Source: an uncultured Kiloniellales bacterium (lineage in GTDB: Bacteria > Pseudomonadota > Alphaproteobacteria > Kiloniellales > JAKSDN01). Taken from it: a DNA stretch of 23,678 nt. This document shows positions 1 to 6,904 of this stretch, piece by piece. Under the pieces are notes generated by a model that did not search any database, had not been told where the DNA came from, and saw only the letters and a program-made list of their open reading frames with translations. A program made the position numbers and the translations under genes. The first letter of the stretch is position 1. The number at the start of each line of letters is the position of its first letter. Location: the NCBI GenBank assembly GCA_947259625.1, contig CAMYMY010000017.1, positions 1 to 23,678 on the forward strand, written 5' to 3'.

Positions 1-627
1 CAGCCCGGGATAGCCCTCCTCCTCGGTCGTATACTTCAGATCGTAGTGGATCCGGTGGCCGTTGAAGGTCAGCGCGGAATAGCGGAACAACAGCACGGGG
101 TCGGGCGTGACCTGCTGGCGCCACGGCAGAACCGCCGGCGCCGCCTCGCGCCGCGGGATTTCGCCGGGCTTGGCCAATTCGCGGAAGACGACATCCTGCT
201 CCTCCTGGATGCAGGGGCCGGTCTTGTCGGAAATCTCGTGCTGGATGGTGACGAAGACCAGCTGGCCGCTGCTCCCCTGCTTCACGGCCACGTCGGCGAC
301 GGTTGAGCGGCGCTTGGCCATGGTGCCGGCGGTCAGCGGCCGCAGAAACTTGACCCGGCCGCCGGCCAGCATGCGCCGAGGCAGGTTGACCGGGGGCAGG
401 AACTCGCCGCGCGCGGCATGGCCGTCGGGGCCGAGGGTGGCCTGCGCCGTCGCGTTCCAGAAATACAGCCAGTGCCACAACGGGGGCAGCGGGTCGCCGG
501 CTTGGAGCGACGGAGCCGGGTCGTCCAAGGTCCCCTGCAGGGCGCGCGCGCGCAGCAGGTCGACGACCTCGCCGGTCTCCTGGGTGCGGCCGATCCAGCG
601 GCGCAGATGGTCGAGCGTTTCAGTCAT
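1..627 (-). CDS. MaoC-like / FAS1-like acyl-CoA hydratase, 3' end outside window
   Basis: The first 209 residues are visible and the C-terminus lies beyond base 1. The protein opens MTETLDHLRRWIGRT and has a 'PLPPLWHWLYF' stretch at about residues 47-57, typical of the FAS1-like dehydratase N-terminal half of mesaconyl-C4-CoA hydratase/HTD2-type proteins. Near the cut end is the hot-dog fold active-site motif 'SALTFNGHRIHYD' (about 184-196), whose His/Asp residues activate water in MaoC-type hydratases. The ATG at 625-627 has a good ribosome site (GGACAGGAG) just upstream. It lies about 200 bp after the CoA-transferase gene on the same strand and probably belongs to that operon. By family it adds water to an enoyl-CoA, perhaps a branched or dicarboxylic one; the exact substrate is not readable. 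About 70-80 residues should be missing, judged from the usual length of these proteins. Confidence 0.85.
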   Translation of the reverse strand, partial: MTETLDHLRRWIGRTQETGEVVDLLRARALQGTLDDPAPSLQAGDPLPPLWHWLYFWNATAQATLGPDGHAARGEFLPPVNLPRRMLAGGRVKFLRPLTAGTMAKRRSTVADVAVKQGSSGQLVFVTIQHEISDKTGPCIQEEQDVVFRELAKPGEIPRREAAPAVLPWRQQVTPDPVLLFRYSALTFNGHRIHYDLKYTTEEEGYPGL

Positions 628-828
628 GCTCAAACTCCTGTCCAATCAATGCGCGCCGATGGTTGAGATCTGGTTACCGGCCGGGACCGGCTCAAGGGCT
701 GTCGCGTGCATCTCGGGAAAGGGGCCGATGTCGGTCCGCCAAAGGTCGATCATGGTTAACGGGAGAGACTCCTACGTCATTCCGTGGCCTCGGGGAAGCC
801 CGATCATGCCGCTCACCTCGAGTTCGCA

Positions 829-1950
829 CTACTCTGCGAATTCCTCGCGGATCGAGGCCCCGTGCTGGTCGAACGCCGGTACCGCGCCGAGCGCGACCGT
901 CTCGCCCCCGACGCGGGCGGGCGGCGCGACCAGCTCGACCGCACCGCCGGGCGTTTCCACCGCCGTGCGGCGAAGCTGGGGGTGGCGGTCCAGCTCGGCC
1001 ACCGAGTTCAGCGCGCCGTAGGCGATGCCCGCGGTGCGCAGGCGCCCGATCAGCGCGTCGCGGCCGAGCGTCCCGAAGACCGCGGCGATCTCCCGATCGA
1101 GGGCCGGCCGGTTGGCGACCCGCGCCGGGTTGTCGGCGAAGCGCGGATCGTCCGCCAAGGCCGGGCGCGCCAGAACCTCGGCGCAGAAGCGCCGCCATTC
1201 GCGCTCGTTCTGGATCGACAACACGACCTCGCCGTCGGCCGCGGCGTAGGCCCCATAGGGCGCGATCGAGGGGTGGTTGAGCCCGGCCCGCGCCGGCGCC
1301 CGCCCGCCATAGGTCTGGTGCAGCAGCGGCACGGTCATCCAGTCTGCCATGCCATCGAACAGGGAGACCGCGATCGCCTTGCCGCCGCCGCTGCGCTGGC
1401 GTTCGATCAGCGCTTCCAGCACAGCCATGTACGCGTACATGCCCGCCGCAATGTCGCAGACCGAGACGCCGACCCGCCCGGGGCCCTCGGGCCGGCCAGT
1501 GATCGCGGCCAGACCGCTCTCGGCCTGGACCAGCAGGTCGTAGGCCTTCATTTCGGCATAGGGACCCTGCTCCCCGTAGCCGCTGATGTCGCAGGTGACC
1601 AGGCGCGGATGGCGACGGCGCAGGTCTTCGCTGCCGAAGCCGGCCCGCGCCGCCGCGCCGGGCGCGAGGTTCTGGATGAAGACGTCGGCGCGGGCGATCA
1701 TCCGGGCCAGGAGCGCCTTGTCGGCCCCGTCCTTGATGTTGACCGCGATCGATTCCTTGCCCCGGTTGAGCCAGATGAAGTAGGCGCTCTGGCCGCGCGC
1801 GACCCGGTCGTAGCCGCGCGCGAAGTCGCCTTCGGGACGCTCGACCTTGATCACCCGGGCACCGGCGTCGGCCAGGCGCGAAGAACAGTAGGGCGCGGCC
1901 ACCGCCTGCTCCAGGCTGACCACGAATATGTCGGCCAAGGGGCGCATCAT
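829..1950 (-). CDS. Family III CoA-transferase (CaiB/BaiF)
   Basis: A 373-residue protein matching CaiB/BaiF (formyl-CoA transferase-like) enzymes, which move CoA from a donor thioester to a carboxylic acid. Visible landmarks are the N-terminal nucleotide-fold segment (about 5-40, 'ADAGARVIKVERPEGD'), 'NRGKESIAVNIK' (62-73), 'YGEQGPYAEMKAYDLLVQAESGL' split across 125-147, and 'VSVCDIAAGMYAYM' (162-175). Asp166 in that last motif is the expected catalytic aspartate that forms the acyl anhydride. The start ATG (1948-1950) overlaps the stop of the upstream acyl-CoA dehydrogenase in TGATG, so the two are translationally coupled. A second ATG follows at once and could also be used. With the dehydrogenase and hydratase it forms an activation-oxidation-hydration module for an acid; the acid itself is not identifiable from sequence. 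Confidence 0.92.
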   Translation of the reverse strand: MMRPLADIFVVSLEQAVAAPYCSSRLADAGARVIKVERPEGDFARGYDRVARGQSAYFIWLNRGKESIAVNIKDGADKALLARMIARADVFIQNLAPGAAARAGFGSEDLRRRHPRLVTCDISGYGEQGPYAEMKAYDLLVQAESGLAAITGRPEGPGRVGVSVCDIAAGMYAYMAVLEALIERQRSGGGKAIAVSLFDGMADWMTVPLLHQTYGGRAPARAGLNHPSIAPYGAYAAADGEVVLSIQNEREWRRFCAEVLARPALADDPRFADNPARVANRPALDREIAAVFGTLGRDALIGRLRTAGIAYGALNSVAELDRHPQLRRTAVETPGGAVELVAPPARVGGETVALGAVPAFDQHGASIREEFAE

Positions 1951-3116
1951 CAGTACGAGCGCGGCAGGCCGAGCACGTGCTCGGCCAAATAGGCCAGGAT
2001 CAGGTTGGTCGAGACCGGCGCGACCTGGTAGAGCCGGGTCTCGCGGAACTTGCGCTCGACGTCGTACTCCTCGGCGAACCCGTAGCCGCCGTGGGTCTGG
2101 AGGCAGGCCTCGGCCGCCGCCCAGGAGGCCTCGGCGGCCAGCAGTTTCGCCATGTTCGCCTCCTTGCCGCAGGGCCGGCCGCCGTCGAACAGCGCGGCCG
2201 CCCGGCGCACCATCAGGGCCGCCGCCTCGCTTTGGGCGTACGCCCGCGCGATCGGGAACTGTACGCCCTGGTTTTGGCCGATCGGCCGACCGAAGACGAT
2301 GCGTTGGGATGCATACGTACGTGCCTTCTCGACGAACCAACGGGCGTCGCCGATGCACTCGCCGGCGATCAGGATACGTTCGGCGTTCATGCCGTCCAGG
2401 ATATAGCGGAAGCCCCGCCCCTCCTCGCCGATCAAATTCTCGGCCGGCACCTCGAGGTCGTCGAAGAAGACCTCGGTCGTCGCATGGTTCAGCATGGCGC
2501 GGATTGGCCGGATCGTGAGCCCCTTGCCGAGCGCCTCGCGCAGGTCGACCACGAAGACCGACAGGCCCTCGCCCTTCTTCTTGACCTTGTCCTTCGGCGT
2601 GGTGCGGGCCAGAAGCAGCATGAGGTCCGAGTGCTCGGCCCGGCTGGTCCAGACCTTCTGGCCGTTGACCTTGTAGGAATCGCCCGACCGCACGGCGGTG
2701 GTGGCGAGGCCCAGCGTGTCGGTGCCGCTGGTCGGCTCGGTCACGCCGAAGGCCTGAAGGCGCAAGCGCCCGGCGGCGATATCGGGCAGCCAGCGCCGCT
2801 TTTGCGTCTCGCTGCCGTGGCGCAGGATCGTGCCCATGATGTACATCTGGGCGTGGCAGGCCGCTCCGTTGCCGCCGGAGCCGTGGATCTCCTCCAGGAT
2901 CGCCGCGGCGGCGGCGATCGGCAGGCCGCTGCCGCCGAAGTCCTCGGGAATCAGGCAGGCCAGGTAGCCGGCCTCTGTCAGCGCGCGCACGAAGTCCTCG
3001 GGATAGCGCCGCTCGCGGTCCAGCTCGCGCCAGTACCGACCCGGGAAGCGCGCGCAGAGCGCCCGCACGCCCTCGCGGATCTCGGGGAAGTCGTCGTCTC
3101 TGTCCAGCGGCTCCAA
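1950..3116 (-). CDS. Acyl-CoA dehydrogenase, FAD-dependent
   Basis: A 388-residue acyl-CoA dehydrogenase, which makes a trans-2-enoyl-CoA and passes electrons from FAD to ETF. The family signature 'FGVTEPTSGTDT' is at 123-134, 'GQKVWTS' at 152-158, and the C-terminal signature 'THGGYGFAEEYDVER' at 341-355. The classic catalytic Glu of the MCAD/SCAD type (in 'YEGTSE') is absent: the aligned stretch reads 'LYQVAPVSTNLIL' (362-374), with Pro367 in its place. Glu246 in 'NAERILIAG' sits where isovaleryl- and long-chain acyl-CoA dehydrogenases carry their catalytic Glu, so the base has probably moved there. No ATG exists near the N-terminus. I chose the TTG at 3114-3116, which has GGGAGG about 7 nt upstream. 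First gene of the minus-strand operon and divergent from the methyltransferase gene at 3234. Confidence 0.93.
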   Translation of the reverse strand: MEPLDRDDDFPEIREGVRALCARFPGRYWRELDRERRYPEDFVRALTEAGYLACLIPEDFGGSGLPIAAAAAILEEIHGSGGNGAACHAQMYIMGTILRHGSETQKRRWLPDIAAGRLRLQAFGVTEPTSGTDTLGLATTAVRSGDSYKVNGQKVWTSRAEHSDLMLLLARTTPKDKVKKKGEGLSVFVVDLREALGKGLTIRPIRAMLNHATTEVFFDDLEVPAENLIGEEGRGFRYILDGMNAERILIAGECIGDARWFVEKARTYASQRIVFGRPIGQNQGVQFPIARAYAQSEAAALMVRRAAALFDGGRPCGKEANMAKLLAAEASWAAAEACLQTHGGYGFAEEYDVERKFRETRLYQVAPVSTNLILAYLAEHVLGLPRSY

Positions 3117-3233
3117 GTTCCGGCCTCCCGCCCGGCTGCGCTCCGCCCGAGCCTAGCCGATCGGGCCCCGGAGGCAAACCGCGCGCATTCCCGGTCTTGC
3201 GGCGCGGGGGGTGCTGCCGCCATACTCCGGACC

Positions 3234-3929
3234 ATGAACAAGCCACCACGCCGCAAGCACAGCGACGTCATGCGCGAGTACCTTCCCCTCAAGGGCACGC
3301 GGGTCGCCGATATCGGCTGCGGCGACGGCTCGCTCGCGCGCTTCATGACCCGCGAGGGCGCGACGGTGACTGGGATCGAGCCCTCGGAGCGCCAGCTGGC
3401 GCGCGCCCGGGCGGCCGAGCCGACGGGTGGCGAGACCTACTTGCAGGGCGTCGCGGAACACCTGCCCTTCGAGGACGAGAGCTTGGACGCCGCTGTGTTC
3501 TTCAATTCGCTGCACCACGTGCCGGTCGAAGGCCAGGCCCGAGCGCTCGCGGAGGCGGCCCGCGTGGTCCGGATGGGCGGGCTGATCTACGTGCAGGAGC
3601 CGCTCGCCGCCGGCCCCCACTTCGAGCTGGTGCGCCCGATCGAGGACGAGACCCACGTGCGGGCCAAGGCCGAGGAGGCGATCGAGGCCACGGTTGCGGC
3701 CGGGCTGCTCGTCCAGGACCTCGAGCTGGTCTACGATGCGCCCTACAAGATAGCCGATTTCGAGGCCTTCAAGGCCGGCGTGATCGCCGTGGACGAGGGC
3801 CGCCGGCCCCGCTTCGAGGCCATGGAGGAAGATCTCCGGACGGCTTTCGAGGCGCTGGCGGAGCGGCGCGACGACGGCTACTGGCTGTTCCAGCCCGCCC
3901 GGCTCAACCTGCTGCGCAAGGCGCCCTGA
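3234..3929 (+). CDS. Class I SAM-dependent methyltransferase (Methyltransf_11 type)
   Basis: A 231-residue single-domain methyltransferase. Motif I 'VADIGCGDGS' (24-33) forms the SAM-binding loop. The acidic residue after strand 2 is Glu49 in 'TGIEPS', and 'LPFEDESLDAAVFFNSLHHV' (77-96) is the usual motif II/III region of UbiE/BioC-like proteins. The substrate cannot be read from the sequence. There is no clear Shine-Dalgarno site before the ATG, and the upstream gap to the divergent dehydrogenase is only 117 bp. A weak -10-like CATACT lies about 9 nt before the ATG, which would make the transcript almost leaderless; this is only a possibility. The stop overlaps the next ATG (TGATG), so it is coupled to the downstream small gene. 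Confidence 0.9.
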   Translation: MNKPPRRKHSDVMREYLPLKGTRVADIGCGDGSLARFMTREGATVTGIEPSERQLARARAAEPTGGETYLQGVAEHLPFEDESLDAAVFFNSLHHVPVEGQARALAEAARVVRMGGLIYVQEPLAAGPHFELVRPIEDETHVRAKAEEAIEATVAAGLLVQDLELVYDAPYKIADFEAFKAGVIAVDEGRRPRFEAMEEDLRTAFEALAERRDDGYWLFQPARLNLLRKAP

Positions 3930-4237
3930 TGGCGATCAAATACGTCTCCGAGCACGACACGCCGGACGACCCGGGCGGCCTGATCCGCCAGGCACTCGAC
4001 ATGGGCGCCGAGTTCCCGGGTCCGGCCGAGGACGTGCTGCTGGCCTGGATGCTGCGCCTGGGCGAAGGCCAAGACGCCGCCACCGCCGCCCGGCGCCTGA
4101 TCGACGGCTACGGCATCGCCGGCGGATCTGTCTTGGAGGGGGCCCTCGGGAAGCTGATCGGCCTCTTGCACCAGACGGCCCATTGCGCGCCGGCCCATAT
4201 CCCCGCCCGTCGCCGCAGCAGCCGCCGGGATTCCTGA
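3929..4237 (+). CDS. Small conserved-looking protein of unknown function
   Basis: 102 residues, starting MAIKYVSEHDTPDDPGG. The start ATG shares one base with the stop of the methyltransferase gene, so translation is probably coupled. The first 75 or so residues look like a compact helical domain ('GPAEDVLLAWMLRLGEGQ', then 'ATAARRLIDGYG'). The tail is basic and Pro/Arg-rich ('HIPARRRSSRRDS'). No signal peptide, membrane segment or metal motif is seen, and I do not recognise a family. The start of the YcaQ-like gene lies 15 bp downstream, so the three genes form a probable operon. The coding call rests on tight spacing, sensible composition and an open frame throughout. Confidence 0.7.
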   Translation: MAIKYVSEHDTPDDPGGLIRQALDMGAEFPGPAEDVLLAWMLRLGEGQDAATAARRLIDGYGIAGGSVLEGALGKLIGLLHQTAHCAPAHIPARRRSSRRDS

Positions 4238-4252
4238 AGCCCGGGCGCCCGG

Positions 4253-5461
4253 ATGTCCCGGCCACTGATCCGCAACGCCGAGGCCTGCAGGCTGTTCCTG
4301 GCCGGCCAGGGCCTGGCGCGCCCACCCAACGCGAAGCTGGGCGACGCCGGGCTGCGCGACCTGGTCGAGGATCTGGGTTTCGTGCAGGTCGACAGCATCA
4401 ACACGGTCGAACGCGCCCACCACATGATCCTCTTCGCCAGGAACCGGACCTACAAGCCTGCGGGGCTGACCCGCCTGCTGGAGCGGGACGGCGTTCTGTT
4501 CGAGAACTGGACCCACGATGCCGCGATCATCCCGAGCCGCTTCTACCCCTTCTGGAAGCCGCGCTTCCAGCGCGAGGCCGCGCGCCTGCGCGAACGTTGG
4601 CGCAAGTGGCGCCGCGACGGCTTCGAGGAGAGGCTGGACGAGGTTCTGGCGCGGATCCGCGACGGCGGCCCGGTCATGGCGCGCCACCTGGGCGACGGCC
4701 GCAAGAAAGACACCGCCGGCTGGTGGGACTGGCACCCCTCGAAGACGGCGCTCGAGTACCTGTGGCGCACCGGGGAGCTGGCCGTGGCCCGGCGCGAGGG
4801 CTTCCAGAAGGTCTACGATCTGGCCGAGCGGGTCATCCCGGCCTGCCACCGCGAGGAGACGCCGACGGCCGAGGCCCTGGTCGACTGGGCCTGCCGCGGT
4901 GCCCTCGATCGCCTGGGCACGGCGACCTCCGGCGAGTTGGCCGCCTTCTGGGGCGGCATCACCCCGGCCGAGGCCGCGGACTGGTGCCGCGAGAACCTGG
5001 CGAACGGGATCATGGAGGTCGAGGTCGAGGGAGCGGGGGGTGGAAATCCACGCCCGGCCTACGCGCAGCGGGCGCGGATCGAAAGCCTCTCCGAGCTGCC
5101 GTCGCCGCCCGGCCGCATCCGGGTCTTGAGCCCCTTCGACCCCCTGCTGCGCAACCGGGCCCGGACCGAGCGCCTCTTCGGCTTCCGTTACCGCATCGAG
5201 GTCTTCGTGCCCGAGGCCAAGCGGCAGTACGGCTACTACGTCTTCCCTCTCGTGGAGGGCGAGCGCCTGATCGGCCGCATCGACATGATCTGCGCGCGCC
5301 AGGCGGGCACGCTCCGCGTCAAGGGCCTATGGTTGGAGCCGGGCGTCAGGTTCACGCGCAAGCGCCAAGACAGCCTCGCCGCGGAGCTCGATCGCCTGCG
5401 CCGTTTCACGGGCGCGGAGCGGGTGGCGCACGACGACGGCTATCTGAAAGTGGCGGGTTAG
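4253..5461 (+). CDS. ycaQ: YcaQ/AlkX-like winged-helix DNA glycosylase (HTH_42)
   Basis: A 402-residue protein of the HTH_42/YcaQ family. These are winged-helix DNA glycosylases; the E. coli YcaQ (AlkX) type unhooks interstrand crosslinks and removes N7-alkylated purines. The catalytic-loop motif reads Q45-V46-D47 within 'LGFVQVDSINTVERAHH', matching the Q-x-D form of the YcaQ branch rather than the Q-x-Q form of actinobacterial AlkZ. The conserved C-terminal block 'PFDPLLRNRARTERLFGF' and 'RQYGYYVFPLVEGERLIGR' (roughly 300-345) is also family-typical. The ATG at 4253 follows the small gene by 15 bp. It is the last gene of this plus-strand cluster and faces the cupin gene. The repair role is family knowledge; its pairing with a methyltransferase and an unknown small protein is suggestive only. 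Confidence 0.9.
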   Translation: MSRPLIRNAEACRLFLAGQGLARPPNAKLGDAGLRDLVEDLGFVQVDSINTVERAHHMILFARNRTYKPAGLTRLLERDGVLFENWTHDAAIIPSRFYPFWKPRFQREAARLRERWRKWRRDGFEERLDEVLARIRDGGPVMARHLGDGRKKDTAGWWDWHPSKTALEYLWRTGELAVARREGFQKVYDLAERVIPACHREETPTAEALVDWACRGALDRLGTATSGELAAFWGGITPAEAADWCRENLANGIMEVEVEGAGGGNPRPAYAQRARIESLSELPSPPGRIRVLSPFDPLLRNRARTERLFGFRYRIEVFVPEAKRQYGYYVFPLVEGERLIGRIDMICARQAGTLRVKGLWLEPGVRFTRKRQDSLAAELDRLRRFTGAERVAHDDGYLKVAG

Positions 5462-5540
5462 GTCCTGCTTGGCGGCCGGTCTCGCAGACCCGTCCGTGTC
5501 GTCGGCTCGTGGCCGTGCGTTCTGTCCGAGTGAACAAAGA

Positions 5541-5570
5541 TGGGGCCGCCGCTGGCGAGCGACGGCCCCA
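5541..5570 (-). terminator. Hairpin between convergent genes, terminator-like
   Basis: Arms TGGGGCCGCCGCT and AGCGACGGCCCCA pair over 13 positions with one mismatch, around a GGCG loop. It sits between the convergent ycaQ-like (+) and cupin (-) genes. Read on the minus strand the stem is followed by TCTTTGTTC, a modest U-rich run, so it fits better as terminator of the minus-strand gene. It may work both ways. Confidence 0.5.
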
Positions 5571-5656
5571 TATCCCTCTCCGTATCGAGAGCTGCTTCCA
5601 GTGGCTGCTACCAATACAAAAACACCCGAAACGGCATCTTCTTCCCACCCATCCGG

Positions 5657-5684
5657 AAAAAAGGGGCCCGGCCGACGCCGCGGG
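5657..5684 (-). terminator. Possible second terminator after the cupin gene
   Basis: On the minus strand, 26 bp after the cupin stop, a GC-rich imperfect hairpin (CCCGCGGC...GGCCGGG) is followed by CCCC and six T residues. The stem needs a bulge and the T-run is separated by a few C, so this is weaker than a textbook terminator, but its position right after a stop codon is right. Confidence 0.35.
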
Positions 5685-5709
5685 TACCTGAGGTCAGGGG
5701 TGCTTGGGA

Positions 5710-6105
5710 TTACCCTTCCAACCGCGGATCTTCGGCGGTCGAGTGATCCGTGGGCTGCGGCGTCGCGGTCAGCAGGGTCACGCCGTCGGGGGCCTGGAAG
5801 CGGTGCCAGCAGCCCCGCGGCACCACCGCAAGCATGCCGGCCTTCATCTCCAGCACCCGGGGGCCGTCGTCGGTGAGAACCGTGAGCGTGGTCTCCCCCG
5901 AGAGGACCTGCACCAGCTCGTCGCCATTCGGATGCCGCTCCCAGGCAGTGTCGCCCGCGAAACCGCCCGCGAACACGCCCCCGTCGCCGAAGGCCGCCAA
6001 GGTTGCAAAAGCCTCCGCCACCTCGCCTTCCGGCGTATCGGGCCTGCGCCCGCGCAGAACCGCCCGCGTCGCCAGCGCCGCCTGGATGTCCACCGCTTTG
6101 ACCAT
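5710..6105 (-). CDS. Single-domain cupin protein
   Basis: 131 residues with one cupin beta-barrel. Motif 1 is degenerate: 'WERHPNGDELVQVLSG' (about 55-70) retains the G-D-E and one His, and motif 2 is 'GMLAVVPRGCWHRFQAP' (about 90-106) with the usual Pro-x-G-x-x-H. This spacing is typical of small cupins that bind a divalent metal through His/Glu and serve as sugar- or small-molecule-binding or isomerase-like proteins. No specific reaction can be assigned. The ATG at 6103-6105 has GAGAGGA upstream. It stands alone, divergent from the UspB-like gene and convergent with the ycaQ-like gene. Confidence 0.85.
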   Translation of the reverse strand: MVKAVDIQAALATRAVLRGRRPDTPEGEVAEAFATLAAFGDGGVFAGGFAGDTAWERHPNGDELVQVLSGETTLTVLTDDGPRVLEMKAGMLAVVPRGCWHRFQAPDGVTLLTATPQPTDHSTAEDPRLEG

Positions 6106-6350
6106 CGCTTTCCTCTCTCGAAATAATCTCGCTGCCCGCCCATGGCCTCCGCTACATACCCGCTAAGGACGAGTCCTGCCAAGACATCCCGCTGCCACAA
6201 CGGCAAGGAGCCGACAGGCCGCCAAGCCTTGAATCTTGAGTTTGCCGGCAGAGCATCCTTCGAAAAGTCGGGGTGACCGCCCTTGACGATTTAGAAATCA
6301 TTGCGCTCTCAAACTTGACGTCGAGTTCGCGAAACCGGTCGCGAGGCGCG

Positions 6351-6785
6351 ATGTTCGACATTGCTTTCAAGATCTGGGGGCTCGGGATCTTCGTCGTCGT
6401 CCTGGTGCAGTTTTGGGCCCTGGGCCAGTTCATGGCGAGCCTGCGGTACCGGCACCCGGCGGTCTGGCGGCGGCTTGGCCAGCCGACACCTCTCGGGCAG
6501 CCCTCGCAGCCTGGGGCCTTGTTCCGCCTGCAGGGGTACATCGCCAGGGCGGAGTACGAAGAGCTGCAGGATCCAAAGATGCAGCTTTACGGAGACATAC
6601 AGCGCTATTGGCTCGTCGCCCTGTTCCTGTGGGTCGCGGTTGGTATTGTCTTCGTCGAATTTCCCCAGAATGGCGGACCCGCGGGGCCAAGCCGGCCGGC
6701 CTGCGAATCGCCCCGGCCCCTGAACTCGACCCTTGAATCATCGGTCTCGGCCTGCGAATCGGGCCGGCCAGAACATCAGGGTTGA
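6351..6785 (+). CDS. Small two-helix membrane protein, UspB-like, with unusual C-terminal tail
   Basis: 144 residues from the ATG at 6351. Two hydrophobic helices are clear: about 9-29 ('WGLGIFVVVLVQFWALGQF') and about 86-104 ('RYWLVALFLWVAVGIVFV'). Between them is a cytoplasmic-type segment 'SLRYRHPAVWRRLGQP' ... 'YIARAEYEELQDP'. This order, length and the 'LR..P..W..LG' pattern recall universal stress protein B (UspB, about 110 residues), but the match is from memory and moderate. The tail after about residue 105 (Pro/Gly/Ser-rich, with 'ACES' twice) lies in a repeat-rich stretch and may have been acquired by insertion. A GTG at 6273 could give a longer N-terminus; the ATG directly before the first helix is more likely. 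A TTGACG at 6283 could be part of a -35 box, without a convincing -10. Confidence 0.6.
   Translation: MFDIAFKIWGLGIFVVVLVQFWALGQFMASLRYRHPAVWRRLGQPTPLGQPSQPGALFRLQGYIARAEYEELQDPKMQLYGDIQRYWLVALFLWVAVGIVFVEFPQNGGPAGPSRPACESPRPLNSTLESSVSACESGRPEHQG
6697..6770 (+). repeat. 22-nt imperfect direct repeat in the UspB-like gene tail
   Basis: CGGCCTGCGAATCG occurs at 6697-6710 and again at 6748-6761. With following bases, about 22 nt match with two differences, offset by 51 bp (17 codons), so the encoded 'ACES' peptide is repeated in frame. It falls in the part of the protein that has no counterpart in UspB-type proteins. Confidence 0.55.
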
Positions 6786-6810
6786 TACTTCGAAACCTGA
6801 CCCTCGTCCC

Positions 6811-6895
6811 GGGAATTCGGGGAGACAGTACTATTTTCAAACCGCCGCATGCTCGTTCTAGACGTCCAAAGAAGTACTGTGTCCCCGAATCTCCC
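6811..6895. repeat. 85-bp inverted-repeat element (MITE/REP-like)
   Basis: Left arm GGGAATTCGGGGAGACAGTA (6811-6830, continuing CT) and right arm AGTACTGTGTCCCCGAATCT (6873-6892, continuing CCC) are reverse complements over about 22 bp, with one internal mismatch and one unpaired base. They enclose about 41 bp of unrelated sequence. The arms resemble the 'GGGGACA-GTACT' palindromes I associate with REP-associated Y1 transposases and related non-autonomous elements; that link is from memory. It lies between two convergent genes and ends about 10 bp past the racemase stop codon. No transposase is encoded. Confidence 0.5.
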
Positions 6896-6904
6896 CCGAA
6901 TCTC
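6883..6904. repeat. 11-bp tandem duplication
   Basis: CCCCGAATCTC occurs twice head to tail (6883-6893, 6894-6904). The first copy is the end of the right arm of the inverted-repeat element and the second abuts the racemase stop codon at 6905-6907. It may be a short duplication made when the element arrived, or replication slippage. Confidence 0.6.

Noticed and set aside
646..753. A 35-residue minus-strand frame (MIDLWRTDIGPFPEMH...) between the CoA-transferase and hydratase genes.
   Set aside because: No ribosome site before its ATG and no recognisable family; it could be a leader or remnant but the evidence is too thin to list as a gene.
829..3249. A very long minus-strand frame spanning the CoA-transferase and reading across the dehydrogenase gene.
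   Set aside because: Only the part from 1950 down is the CoA-transferase; the upstream part is the wrong frame of the dehydrogenase, so there is no fusion.
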